NCBI GenBank assembly: GCA_937930265.1
Contig: CALGLI010000266.1
Coordinates: 1 to 8,151 of the forward strand
DNA length: 8,151 nucleotides
DNA from: an uncultured Veillonella sp.
Lineage (GTDB): Bacteria > Bacillota > Negativicutes > Veillonellales > Veillonellaceae
Direction: 5' to 3'
Shown here: positions 1 to 5,362 of the stretch, in pieces
How the letters are laid out: every line of letters begins with the position of its first letter
How positions within the stretch are numbered: the first letter of the stretch is position 1
The notes under the pieces: generated by a model
Database searches by the model: none
Seen by the model: the letters and a program-made list of their open reading frames with translations, nothing else
Told to the model about the DNA's origin: nothing
Position numbers and translations under genes: made by a program

Positions 1-276
1 CAAGGTCGTTACCCAGCTTGGGAATACGAACGCGGTAGCCGTTTAGAAGATCAAGCCATCGCACTCTACAAAGAGGTCATCGGTGTAGAGCCACATGTAA
101 CAGCCGTTCATGCTGGTCTTGAATGTGGCTTACTAAAAGCACAATTACCACATACACAAATGTTGAGCTTTGGTCCTACCATCTTAGGTGCCCACACACC
201 AAAAGAACGACTACACTTACCATCAGTAGATACTGTGTCTAAGTTCTTATTAACCTTATTAGAAAAATTACAATAA
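1..276 (+). CDS. pepD: Xaa-His (beta-Ala-His) dipeptidase PepD, C-terminal fragment
   Basis: This is the last 91 codons of a gene that starts before the window; frame 1 is open from base 1 to TAA at 274-276. PepD enzymes (peptidase family M20C) are cytoplasmic metallo-dipeptidases that cleave dipeptides such as Xaa-His. The fragment shows the typical C-terminal blocks: HAGLECG (fragment residues 37-43), SFGPTILGAHTPKE (56-69), and a final helix after the LPSVDTV stretch. The His in GAHTP (fragment residue 65) matches the last zinc ligand of M20 enzymes. The catalytic domain lies outside the window, so activity cannot be judged. The gene converges on the methyltransferase gene and is followed by a strong hairpin 11 bases after the stop. 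Family assignment is confident; the exact substrate is not. Confidence 0.88.
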   Translation, partial: QGRYPAWEYERGSRLEDQAIALYKEVIGVEPHVTAVHAGLECGLLKAQLPHTQMLSFGPTILGAHTPKERLHLPSVDTVSKFLLTLLEKLQ

Positions 277-287
277 CACCATGCGTA

Positions 288-312
288 AGGGGAATCGCCA
301 TGCGATTCCCCT
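288..312 (+). terminator. Hairpin, probable pepD terminator
   Basis: An 11-bp perfect inverted repeat (288-298 pairs with 302-312, three-base loop CAT) begins 12 bases after the pepD stop. The stem includes GGGGAATCGC and its complement. No T-tract follows (the next bases are ATGTCATA), so it may stabilise the 3' end or act as an imperfect terminator rather than a canonical one. Confidence 0.6.
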
Positions 313-367
313 ATGTCATATACAAATCACTATCCATGCATCTAGCTTTCAGGTTCGTCATTCACCT

Positions 368-418
368 AAAAAAGAGCTGTACTCACATGTAATATATACA
401 TGCTAGTACAGCTCTTTT
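368..418 (-). terminator. Terminator of the methyltransferase gene, possibly bidirectional
   Basis: A 14-bp perfect stem (370-383 with 405-418) encloses a second 6-bp stem (386-391 with 397-402) across a 2x2 internal loop, with a five-base apical loop. On the minus strand the stem runs into six Ts (complement of the As at 368-373), which is a classic intrinsic terminator 45 bases past the methyltransferase stop. On the plus strand it ends in TTTT, so it may also stop transcripts from pepD. Confidence 0.85.
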
Positions 419-462
419 GGGGTAGTGACTCGGTGCACTATCTATAGTGACCGAAGATAGAA

Positions 463-2034
463 CTAGTTATGTTGCAAAAATCCAAGACGACTGAGATCCG
501 CGAGGATACCATCCACCACAGAACGTCCTTGTAATGGAACTACCTGTCCATCTTCCTTTGTTTCATTCACAGTTAGCACGTCGTCCGCCAAGGTATATAG
601 CTCATCCAATGTCTTAGGCTCTGCCAAGGCATTCATGATGACCACATGACCTGCATGTAATCCGTCAATACTATCGTTGAATCGATCTGATACATTGATA
701 AATTCATTTCCATTGCGATTGACAACCGTCTCCACATACTTTGCTAACTCCTTAGGTACCTTGGAAATACCCTCTTGGAATGGATGCACATCTTTCGTTT
801 CTGTAAAGACTGCAACTAAACCACATAACAAGAAACGAATTAGCATACTGTACATATCTACCTTAGGAAATTCCTCATTCTTCAGTAATGCTTTAATCTC
901 CCTTTCATAGTCTGCTACAGTAAAGAATCCACCTTTTTTACATACATTCACTAAACCCTGTTCTATCTTGTATTCTGTATCTTTCAAGTCCTCTACCCGA
1001 CGGGTATAAATAAAATACAATTCATCTAAGGTACTCATGAGAAACTCTTCTTGATGGCGCAGCTTATGGGCTTGCGAAGCATGACATAACATAGAGCGTC
1101 TAAACTGTGTATCATAATAATAATCTAAGATTTGTTCCTTTGTATTCCAGTCTCCACCAGATAAGGCGTCGATAATAGCTCTTTTTTCTGGTTGTATCCA
1201 GCTAATAGCCGACAATTGAAAGTCCGTATCTGCCACATAGGCCAAATGATGTGTTTCAGCCAGTTCTATAAATTCATGAATATACACTGGGTCATTAATT
1301 GGCTCCAAATACTCATGAGCAATGTAATAGCTCTTATGTGCCAAAGCAGAATCAAAGCTATCTGTTTTCCATTTTAGCTTCGGTACTACTTCCTCAGATT
1401 TTTTCAGCAAAGAATTTATCCGTTCTACAAAGGCAATCCCTTTTTCTGTTTGCTCTAATAGACCCGTGTCCTGATCATCTCTGATAGCATACTTCATCAT
1501 TTCACGGACTTGAGATAATCTATGCCAGCCTGGATACACATTATAGGATACATAGGCTACCCCTCGTTCTGAAAGGTTCACATCACAAATTTCTAGAATT
1601 TTATCTTTCACCATATCTGGCACCCAAGACCAAATTCCATGAACAATGATATAATCGAAGGTCCCAAAGCTTGCATCAATACTCATAATATCTCGTTCCA
1701 AAATAGTTATATTTTGCAGCTCCATGGACTGAATCAACTGGTTTCCTATCTCAATTTGAGAGGCACTCAAATCCACTCCCACATAAGTTCCCTTCGGATG
1801 ATGCACCGCTTGCCCTATGATATTACCGCCCATAGAGCAGCCCAATTCTAGGACACGAGCCTCTGCCACTGGCACTGGATCTAAGCCCCATATTCTAGCT
1901 TTTGCTTCTAAACTATTTACCGATGTAACCCCAAATGATTTGGAAAGATACACCAATTCATTATAGGAATCTTTTGTTTTCTCTATAGTTGATACTTCTT
2001 GCTTCTTCATTGATGTTGTTTTGCGCGCTTTCAT
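463..2034 (-). CDS. Class I SAM-dependent methyltransferase with regulatory domain (PKMT-like)
   Basis: The product is a 523-residue soluble protein with no signal peptide. Residues about 55-175 form a class I Rossmann methyltransferase fold: motif I VLELGCSMGG (61-70), the acidic residue that binds the SAM ribose in VGVDLS (D88), ERD (113-115) after strand 3, and DYIIVHGIWSWVP (127-139) as motif IV with its adjacent loop. A conserved-looking YNVYPGWH follows (164-171). Residues about 220-300 resemble the methyltransferase regulatory domain (Pfam MethyTransf_Reg), and the rest resembles the C-terminal domain of the PKMT group. This order is that of the rickettsial outer-membrane-protein lysine methyltransferases PKMT1/2, so the substrate may be a protein side chain; that is inference. 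The first ATG is supported by AAAGGA seven bases upstream (2042-2047). The gene has its own promoter and terminator and appears monocistronic. Confidence 0.8.
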   Translation of the reverse strand: MKARKTTSMKKQEVSTIEKTKDSYNELVYLSKSFGVTSVNSLEAKARIWGLDPVPVAEARVLELGCSMGGNIIGQAVHHPKGTYVGVDLSASQIEIGNQLIQSMELQNITILERDIMSIDASFGTFDYIIVHGIWSWVPDMVKDKILEICDVNLSERGVAYVSYNVYPGWHRLSQVREMMKYAIRDDQDTGLLEQTEKGIAFVERINSLLKKSEEVVPKLKWKTDSFDSALAHKSYYIAHEYLEPINDPVYIHEFIELAETHHLAYVADTDFQLSAISWIQPEKRAIIDALSGGDWNTKEQILDYYYDTQFRRSMLCHASQAHKLRHQEEFLMSTLDELYFIYTRRVEDLKDTEYKIEQGLVNVCKKGGFFTVADYEREIKALLKNEEFPKVDMYSMLIRFLLCGLVAVFTETKDVHPFQEGISKVPKELAKYVETVVNRNGNEFINVSDRFNDSIDGLHAGHVVIMNALAEPKTLDELYTLADDVLTVNETKEDGQVVPLQGRSVVDGILADLSRLGFLQHN

Positions 2035-2117
2035 GACAGAGTCCTTTCCATATTCCAGATTTTACATATCCCATACAACAGGATACACCTCTTGATTGCA
2101 TTGCACATAATATACTA

Positions 2118-2146
2118 ATTATATCAAACTATTCGCACTTTGGCTA
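2118..2146 (-). promoter_or_regulatory. Predicted sigma-A/sigma-70 promoter of the methyltransferase gene
   Basis: Read on the minus strand: a -35 box TAGCCA (2141-2146, 4 of 6 matches to consensus), exactly 17 bases of spacer, and a perfect -10 box TATAAT (2118-2123). The start of transcription would fall near 2111, giving a leader of about 77 bases before the ATG at 2034. The leader has no obvious hairpin. Confidence 0.6.
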
Positions 2147-2193
2147 ATGATGCCAGGAAAGAACTTATTATCCCCAAAAATGCCCCTTTCCTA

Positions 2194-2703
2194 CTAAAGA
2201 ATATGTAACAACTGTAAAAGAATAACTATCGTATATATGGCAAATCCCGCATATAAGACATGTAATATGCGATTGACTACAACCTCGATATCTATACGTC
2301 CCTTTTTAAATATCCTTTCATGGCGCACTAAAAAGAGGTCTGGATGACGAGAATTAGATGCACTTAATACAATCTGATATGCCGCGATAGCAGAACGAAT
2401 GCCCACGATAATGCTCGCACAAACTAAACCGACTAATAAAATATCTAGCCATTGTGGATCACGTATGAAGCCTTTCACTAGCAAGACTCCTAACACATCT
2501 GCTGCCCCCGTAAAAACAACTCCACTCATGGCCAAAATAGCTACTGCCTTAGGAGACACAAAGTCTAACACATCCTGCAATGCATGACCAGCAGTTTCAG
2601 CTTTTTCCTCTTTTGATTCCGATTTCATCCATCTATGGATGGACCACAACTGATACATCGCCCACGCTGTTACATACGCTAAATACATGTGTAATTCTGT
2701 CAT
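2194..2703 (-). CDS. Small integral membrane protein of unknown function
   Basis: I do not recognise this family. The 169-residue product has four likely membrane segments: about 5-23, 53-77, 86-112 and 145-168. A charged loop rich in Lys and Glu (25-38) and a second basic, polar loop (115-140, including SRHPDLFLVRHER) separate them. There is no cleavable signal peptide and no recognised catalytic motif. The first ATG is supported by GGAGGG (2709-2714) with a five-base spacer. The gene lies 167 bases downstream of pheA on the same strand and 159 bases upstream of the methyltransferase start, so shared transcription with pheA is possible. No terminator is evident after pheA or after this gene. 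The reading frame, ribosome binding site and clear hydrophobic pattern make it a real gene. Confidence 0.75.
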   Translation of the reverse strand: MTELHMYLAYVTAWAMYQLWSIHRWMKSESKEEKAETAGHALQDVLDFVSPKAVAILAMSGVVFTGAADVLGVLLVKGFIRDPQWLDILLVGLVCASIIVGIRSAIAAYQIVLSASNSRHPDLFLVRHERIFKKGRIDIEVVVNRILHVLYAGFAIYTIVILLQLLHIL

Positions 2704-2776
2704 ACTAGCCCTCCGTTCTACTGATTGTTATCCCCTTGAATTTGATGCGATACGCTTAAAAATAATACGGTATCCT

Positions 2777-2833
2777 ATGATTAATACTATCACAGTACGT
2801 TAAAATGTACTACTAAAAAATGATTAATACTAT
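2777..2833. repeat. 14-bp direct repeat flanking a short inverted repeat
   Basis: ATGATTAATACTAT occurs at 2777-2790 and again, identically, at 2820-2833, 43 bases apart. Between them lies a short inverted repeat (AGTAC 2794-2798 with GTACT 2807-2811). The block sits between pheA and the start of the small membrane protein gene, about 75-130 bases upstream of that start, where paired operator sites could lie. Function is inference; the repeat itself is exact. Confidence 0.45.
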
Positions 2834-2870
2834 TGTTTTAGACTCACTTGTTTATCCATGCATTAGAATC

Positions 2871-3758
2871 TCACAGCACGTCATAGATTTTATAATGCCC
2901 TAGGACCTGCAAATAATTGGAAAGTTCCCGCACTTCTGCCAAGGCTTGTTGTAGGTCTGCTTCGCGGTCTTCCCCCTCAATGTCAATGTAAAAAAAGTAC
3001 TCCCACGGTGTGTGCATGGATGGTCGTGACTTGATGTTGACCATGTTCAATTGGTGGTCCTCGAAAACTCGTAGGACTTTCACCAGTGCCCCTGGCGTAT
3101 TCGGCGTTTGTACGATGATGCTCAATTTGTGTGCATCATGGATCACTACGTCCTTGTGGGTGATAATAAAGAATCGTGTAAAGTTTTCCTTAAAGTTTGC
3201 AATGTCTGGCGCCAACAGTGTGAGGCCGTATAGTTCTTGAGCAGATGCGTTGGCGATACACGCTTTCGTCACATCCTTTGTATCGCTTACGTATTTCGCA
3301 CTCATAGCGGTATTGTTCATGGGCCCCAATTTCCACGAACTGTGCATTGCTAAAAATTGCGAGCATTGCATGAGGGCTTGTTCGTGGGAATATACCTCTT
3401 GGACCGTGTCGAGGCTAGCGCCTGGTACGCCTAGCAAACTATGACTAATGCGGTGGCGCACTTCCCCAACGATGTGAATGTTCTTATCTTTGATTAAATC
3501 CGTACTGTCCCGCACTTCCCCGACAATAGAATTTTCAATGGGCAATATAGCATAATCGATGCGCCCTTCGTGGACAGCCTGTACAAGCTCACGATGACTT
3601 TGACAACGTTCAATCCGTTGCCCTTCCACGGATCCGCCTTTTTCTATATATTTTGAAAGCAAATTCTGCAACACTTCATAGGCATAGGCACCAGGTACAC
3701 CTGTATAGCCTAACACAGAGTGCGCTAGCTGTAGATCTGTAACTCTTTCATCTGCCAT
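2871..3758 (-). CDS. pheA: Prephenate dehydratase with C-terminal ACT domain
   Basis: This enzyme converts prephenate to phenylpyruvate, the committed step to phenylalanine. The 295-residue protein is monofunctional: there is no chorismate mutase domain. Residues about 14-200 are the periplasmic-binding-protein-like catalytic domain, with GYTGVPGAYAYE (17-28, in place of the usual GP-GTF form), LPIENSIVGEV (72-82), YSHEQAL (123-129) and the catalytic NFTRFF (192-197, Thr194). Residues about 211-295 are the ACT domain, with NTPGALVKVL (220-229) and KSRPS followed by PWEYFFYIDIEG (243-262), the elements that bind phenylalanine for feedback inhibition in this family. AGGAG (3767-3771) lies eight bases before the ATG. 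A strong promoter lies just upstream, and the gene is divergent from msrAB. No leader peptide or T-box was seen in its roughly 40-base leader. Confidence 0.95.
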   Translation of the reverse strand: MADERVTDLQLAHSVLGYTGVPGAYAYEVLQNLLSKYIEKGGSVEGQRIERCQSHRELVQAVHEGRIDYAILPIENSIVGEVRDSTDLIKDKNIHIVGEVRHRISHSLLGVPGASLDTVQEVYSHEQALMQCSQFLAMHSSWKLGPMNNTAMSAKYVSDTKDVTKACIANASAQELYGLTLLAPDIANFKENFTRFFIITHKDVVIHDAHKLSIIVQTPNTPGALVKVLRVFEDHQLNMVNIKSRPSMHTPWEYFFYIDIEGEDREADLQQALAEVRELSNYLQVLGHYKIYDVL

Positions 3759-3805
3759 GGTTAACTCTCCTGTTCCCTATTTTCCAATATTGACATATGT
3801 AATCT

Positions 3806-3834
3806 ATTATACACAAAAGTACATGAAAACTTAA
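3806..3834 (-). promoter_or_regulatory. Predicted pheA promoter
   Basis: On the minus strand: a weak -35 box TTAAGT (3829-3834, 3 of 6), 17-base spacer, and a perfect TATAAT (3806-3811). Transcription would start near 3799, about 40 bases before the pheA ATG. That leaves no room for a large attenuator, so control probably relies on the ACT domain or on a repressor. Confidence 0.6.
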
Positions 3835-3944
3835 CTAGAATATACATCTACCCCTTTTTATGATTTCATAGACGTCTCATACGCTAGTACTCTTATTGCC
3901 CAAGTTTACTTCTGTGATACCTATGAACTTTCTTAAAAAGACCC

Positions 3945-3973
3945 TTGCTATCTGAATACGCCTATGCTAGAAT
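3945..3973 (+). promoter_or_regulatory. Predicted promoter of the orphan repeat RNA and msrAB
   Basis: TTGCTA (3945-3950), exactly 17 bases, then TAGAAT (3968-3973, 5 of 6 matches to TATAAT). The predicted start is near A3980, which is the first base of a seven-base stem of the RNA unit that follows. The stretch 3835-3944 between the pheA promoter and this one shows no further feature. Confidence 0.65.
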
Positions 3974-3979
3974 ATGGTT

Positions 3980-4073
3980 AGTATATTCGCAAGAGAGGCC
4001 CTATAAGGATGGTGCACCCCACCATGGATATACTAATTTGCAATATCAGCCGAGCTATGTCTCGGTTTTTTTT
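3980..4073 (+). ncRNA. Orphan type III antitoxin-like RNA unit in the msrAB leader
   Basis: This stretch is a single copy (core 3991-4045) of the 55-base unit that is tandemly repeated before the toxin gene at 5363, and it most resembles the third of those units. It keeps the AAGAGAGG start, CCCTATAAG, and the hairpin ATGGTG-CACCC-CACCAT (4009-4025), with GGTG exactly 20 bases after AAG as in the other three copies. A stem not found in the tandem copies closes it: AGTATAT (3980-3986) with ATATACT (4028-4034), beginning at the predicted transcript start. The unit ends in an intrinsic terminator like that of the toxin locus. It may be a solitary antitoxin that can bind the toxin, a cis-acting attenuator of msrAB, or a relic of duplication. 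A riboswitch was considered, but no known class fits. Confidence 0.6.
4048..4073 (+). terminator. Intrinsic terminator between the orphan RNA unit and msrAB
   Basis: A seven-bp stem (4048-4054 with 4061-4067, one G-U pair, loop CTATGT) is followed by a run of eight Ts (4066-4073, its first two bases paired in the stem). It matches the terminator at 5313-5342 in position and sequence, with pair-preserving differences (A-U for G-U, and G-U for G-C). msrAB expression from the promoter at 3945 requires read-through here. Confidence 0.85.
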
Positions 4074-4121
4074 ATGTTTTAGGATGCAAACACAAAATAT
4101 AAACTGTAAAGGAGTGATATT

Positions 4122-5081
4122 ATGCAACGAACTATTTATCTCGCTGGTGGTTGTTTTTGGGGCTTAGAGGCCTATTTCAAACGCATTCCCGGCATCACCA
4201 AAACCCGTGTAGGTTATAGCAACGGACATCATGCCAATCCATCTTACGAAGAGGTCTGCCGTGGCAGTGGCCATGTGGAAACGGTAGAAGTGACTTACGA
4301 TGATGCAACCATATCCCTGTCCCAAATCATTCAATATTTTTTACGGGTAGTGGATCCTTTCAGCATCAATAAACAAGGCGGAGACGAAGGCATTCAATAT
4401 CGCAGTGGCATCTATTATGAAAGTCTTGATGACAAGGCTACTATCGAAAAGATCTTAGCCTTAGCCAACTCGCACTATCGTGAACCTTTTGCCATTGAAG
4501 TACTGCCCCTCGATTCCTTTTGCTCTGCCGAAGACTATCACCAAGACTATTTAGACAAGAATCCTGGTGGATACTGTCATATCAACGTGTCCAAAGCTTA
4601 TGAGCCACTCATTGAGGAAGATGGGTATACGAAAAAATCTGACGAGGAGCTACAACGTGAATTGGATCCTTTAGCCTACGCAGTAACCCAACAAAGTGAC
4701 ACCGAAAGACCCTTCTCCCATCACTATACCGATGAGTTCCGCCCTGGTCTGTATGTGGACGTAACTACGGGAGAACCTTTATTTATTTCCGCTGAGAAAT
4801 TTGATTCTGGCTGTGGTTGGCCTAGCTTTACCAAACCTATCAACAGCGATGTCATTCGGTACTATCAGGATAATAGCCTCTTCGGACATCCTCGCATCGA
4901 AGTGCGCAGTCGCATTGGTGATGCCCACTTAGGCCATGTCTTCGAAGATGGTCCTAATGACATGGGTGGTCTTCGCTACTGCATTAACGGCGCTGCTCTC
5001 CGCTTTATTCCCCTCGAAGAACTAAAGGAGCAAGGCTACGGGGCTTTAGAAAACATCGTACGAGAATCGATTGACAAATAG
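4122..5081 (+). CDS. msrAB: Bifunctional methionine sulfoxide reductase MsrA-MsrB fusion
   Basis: The 319-residue enzyme reduces both S- and R-methionine sulfoxide in proteins. The MsrA domain is residues about 3-158, with the catalytic site GCFWG (Cys11), the block GYSNGHHANPSYEEVC (31-46), HVETVEV, and GGYCHIN (149-155) containing a possible resolving Cys152. After a linker of about 20 residues the MsrB domain follows (about 178-318), with FDSGCGWPSF (227-236, resolving Cys231), GDAHLGHVF (266-274) and the catalytic RYCINGAALRF (285-295, Cys287). The MsrB part lacks the two CxxC zinc motifs (YVDVTTGEPLF stands there), like the MsrB of neisserial PilB. There is no signal peptide, so it is probably cytoplasmic, reduced by thioredoxin. 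AGGAG (4110-4114) lies seven bases before the ATG. No terminator follows, so its mRNA should run into the antitoxin repeats. Confidence 0.96.
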   Translation: MQRTIYLAGGCFWGLEAYFKRIPGITKTRVGYSNGHHANPSYEEVCRGSGHVETVEVTYDDATISLSQIIQYFLRVVDPFSINKQGGDEGIQYRSGIYYESLDDKATIEKILALANSHYREPFAIEVLPLDSFCSAEDYHQDYLDKNPGGYCHINVSKAYEPLIEEDGYTKKSDEELQRELDPLAYAVTQQSDTERPFSHHYTDEFRPGLYVDVTTGEPLFISAEKFDSGCGWPSFTKPINSDVIRYYQDNSLFGHPRIEVRSRIGDAHLGHVFEDGPNDMGGLRYCINGAALRFIPLEELKEQGYGALENIVRESIDK

Positions 5082-5094
5082 GTCTTCACCCCAA

Positions 5095-5123
5095 TTGACA
5101 TACCCATATTTCTGTGATAGGAT
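5095..5123 (+). promoter_or_regulatory. Predicted promoter of the type III toxin-antitoxin locus
   Basis: A perfect TTGACA (5095-5100), exactly 17 bases, then TAGGAT (5118-5123, 4 of 6). Transcription would begin near 5130, about 16 bases before the first repeat. It lies only 13 bases after the msrAB stop codon. High antitoxin RNA output from a strong promoter, with limited read-through to the toxin, is the usual logic of type III loci. Confidence 0.7.
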
Positions 5124-5145
5124 TGACTTGTAAATGTATATCTAC

Positions 5146-5310
5146 AAGCGCGGAACTTTATCGTTGGTGCACCCCACCATGGAATGAATTATCATTCTGA
5201 AAGCGAGGAACTTTACTGTTGGTGCGCCCCACCATAAAATGAGTTATCATTTTGAAAGAGAGGCCCTATAAGTATGGTGCACCCCACCATGGATATACTT
5301 TATTTGCAAT
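5146..5310 (+). repeat. Three tandem 55-bp repeats of the antitoxin
   Basis: Units are 5146-5200, 5201-5255 and 5256-5310, with exact 55-base spacing measured at both AAG (5146, 5201, 5256) and GGTG (5166, 5221, 5276). Shared text is AAG-G-GG at the start, C-T-TA at about position 10-15, and GGTGC-CCCCACCAT at 21-35. Units 1 and 2 are alike over their length. Unit 3 differs in its second half and is nearly the same as the orphan unit at 3991-4045. The period exceeds the 34-48 bases I associate with ToxI, CptI and TenpI repeats. Confidence 0.88.
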
Positions 5311-5312
5311 AT

Positions 5313-5342
5313 AAGCCGGGATGTATCTCGGCTTTTCTTTTT
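5313..5342 (+). terminator. Intrinsic terminator between antitoxin repeats and toxin
   Basis: An eight-bp stem (5313-5320 with 5327-5334, one G-U pair, loop ATGTAT) runs into TTTTCTTTTT (5333-5342). Its place between repeats and toxin gene is typical of type III loci, where partial read-through sets the antitoxin:toxin ratio. The interrupted T-tract suggests imperfect termination. Confidence 0.85.
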
Positions 5343-5362
5343 ATGGACTATAGGAGCTTTCT

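Larger units (their letters stand above)
5130..5342 (+). ncRNA. Type III antitoxin RNA (ToxI-like), three tandem units
   Basis: This is the predicted antitoxin transcript, from the promoter at 5095 to the end of the terminator. It contains three copies of a 55-base unit immediately before the ToxN/AbiQ-type gene. In known type III systems the toxin nuclease cuts such a repeat transcript into single units, each of which folds and binds toxin to neutralise it. All units share a hairpin with stem TGGTG/CACCA and loop CACCC or CGCCC. The first two also carry a second hairpin (5182-5187 with 5192-5197; 5236-5242 with 5247-5253) whose pairs change together. A-rich unit junctions (CTGAAAG, TTGAAAG) are plausible cut sites, by analogy with known ToxN enzymes. 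I could not resolve the pseudoknot expected for the family. Confidence 0.82.

Noticed and set aside
677..910. Plus-strand open frames inside the methyltransferase gene (also near 1192-1484 and 1639-1851)
   Set aside because: They are opposite a gene with clear domain motifs, their products show no recognisable features, and no promoter or ribosome binding site supports them.
3980..4073. A metabolite riboswitch upstream of msrAB
   Set aside because: The hairpin-plus-terminator layout suggested one, but the sequence fits no class I know, and the same unit is tandemly repeated before a ToxN-family gene, which makes a type III antitoxin origin more likely.
5127..5148. Hairpin CTTGTA / TACAAG at the start of the antitoxin transcript
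   Set aside because: The six-bp stem is real in the DNA, but the predicted transcript start near 5130 falls inside its left arm, so it may not exist in the RNA.
5146..5310. A CRISPR array
   Set aside because: The three 55-base units have no unique spacers between short constant repeats; similarity runs along the units, the copies are diverged, and no cas gene is present.
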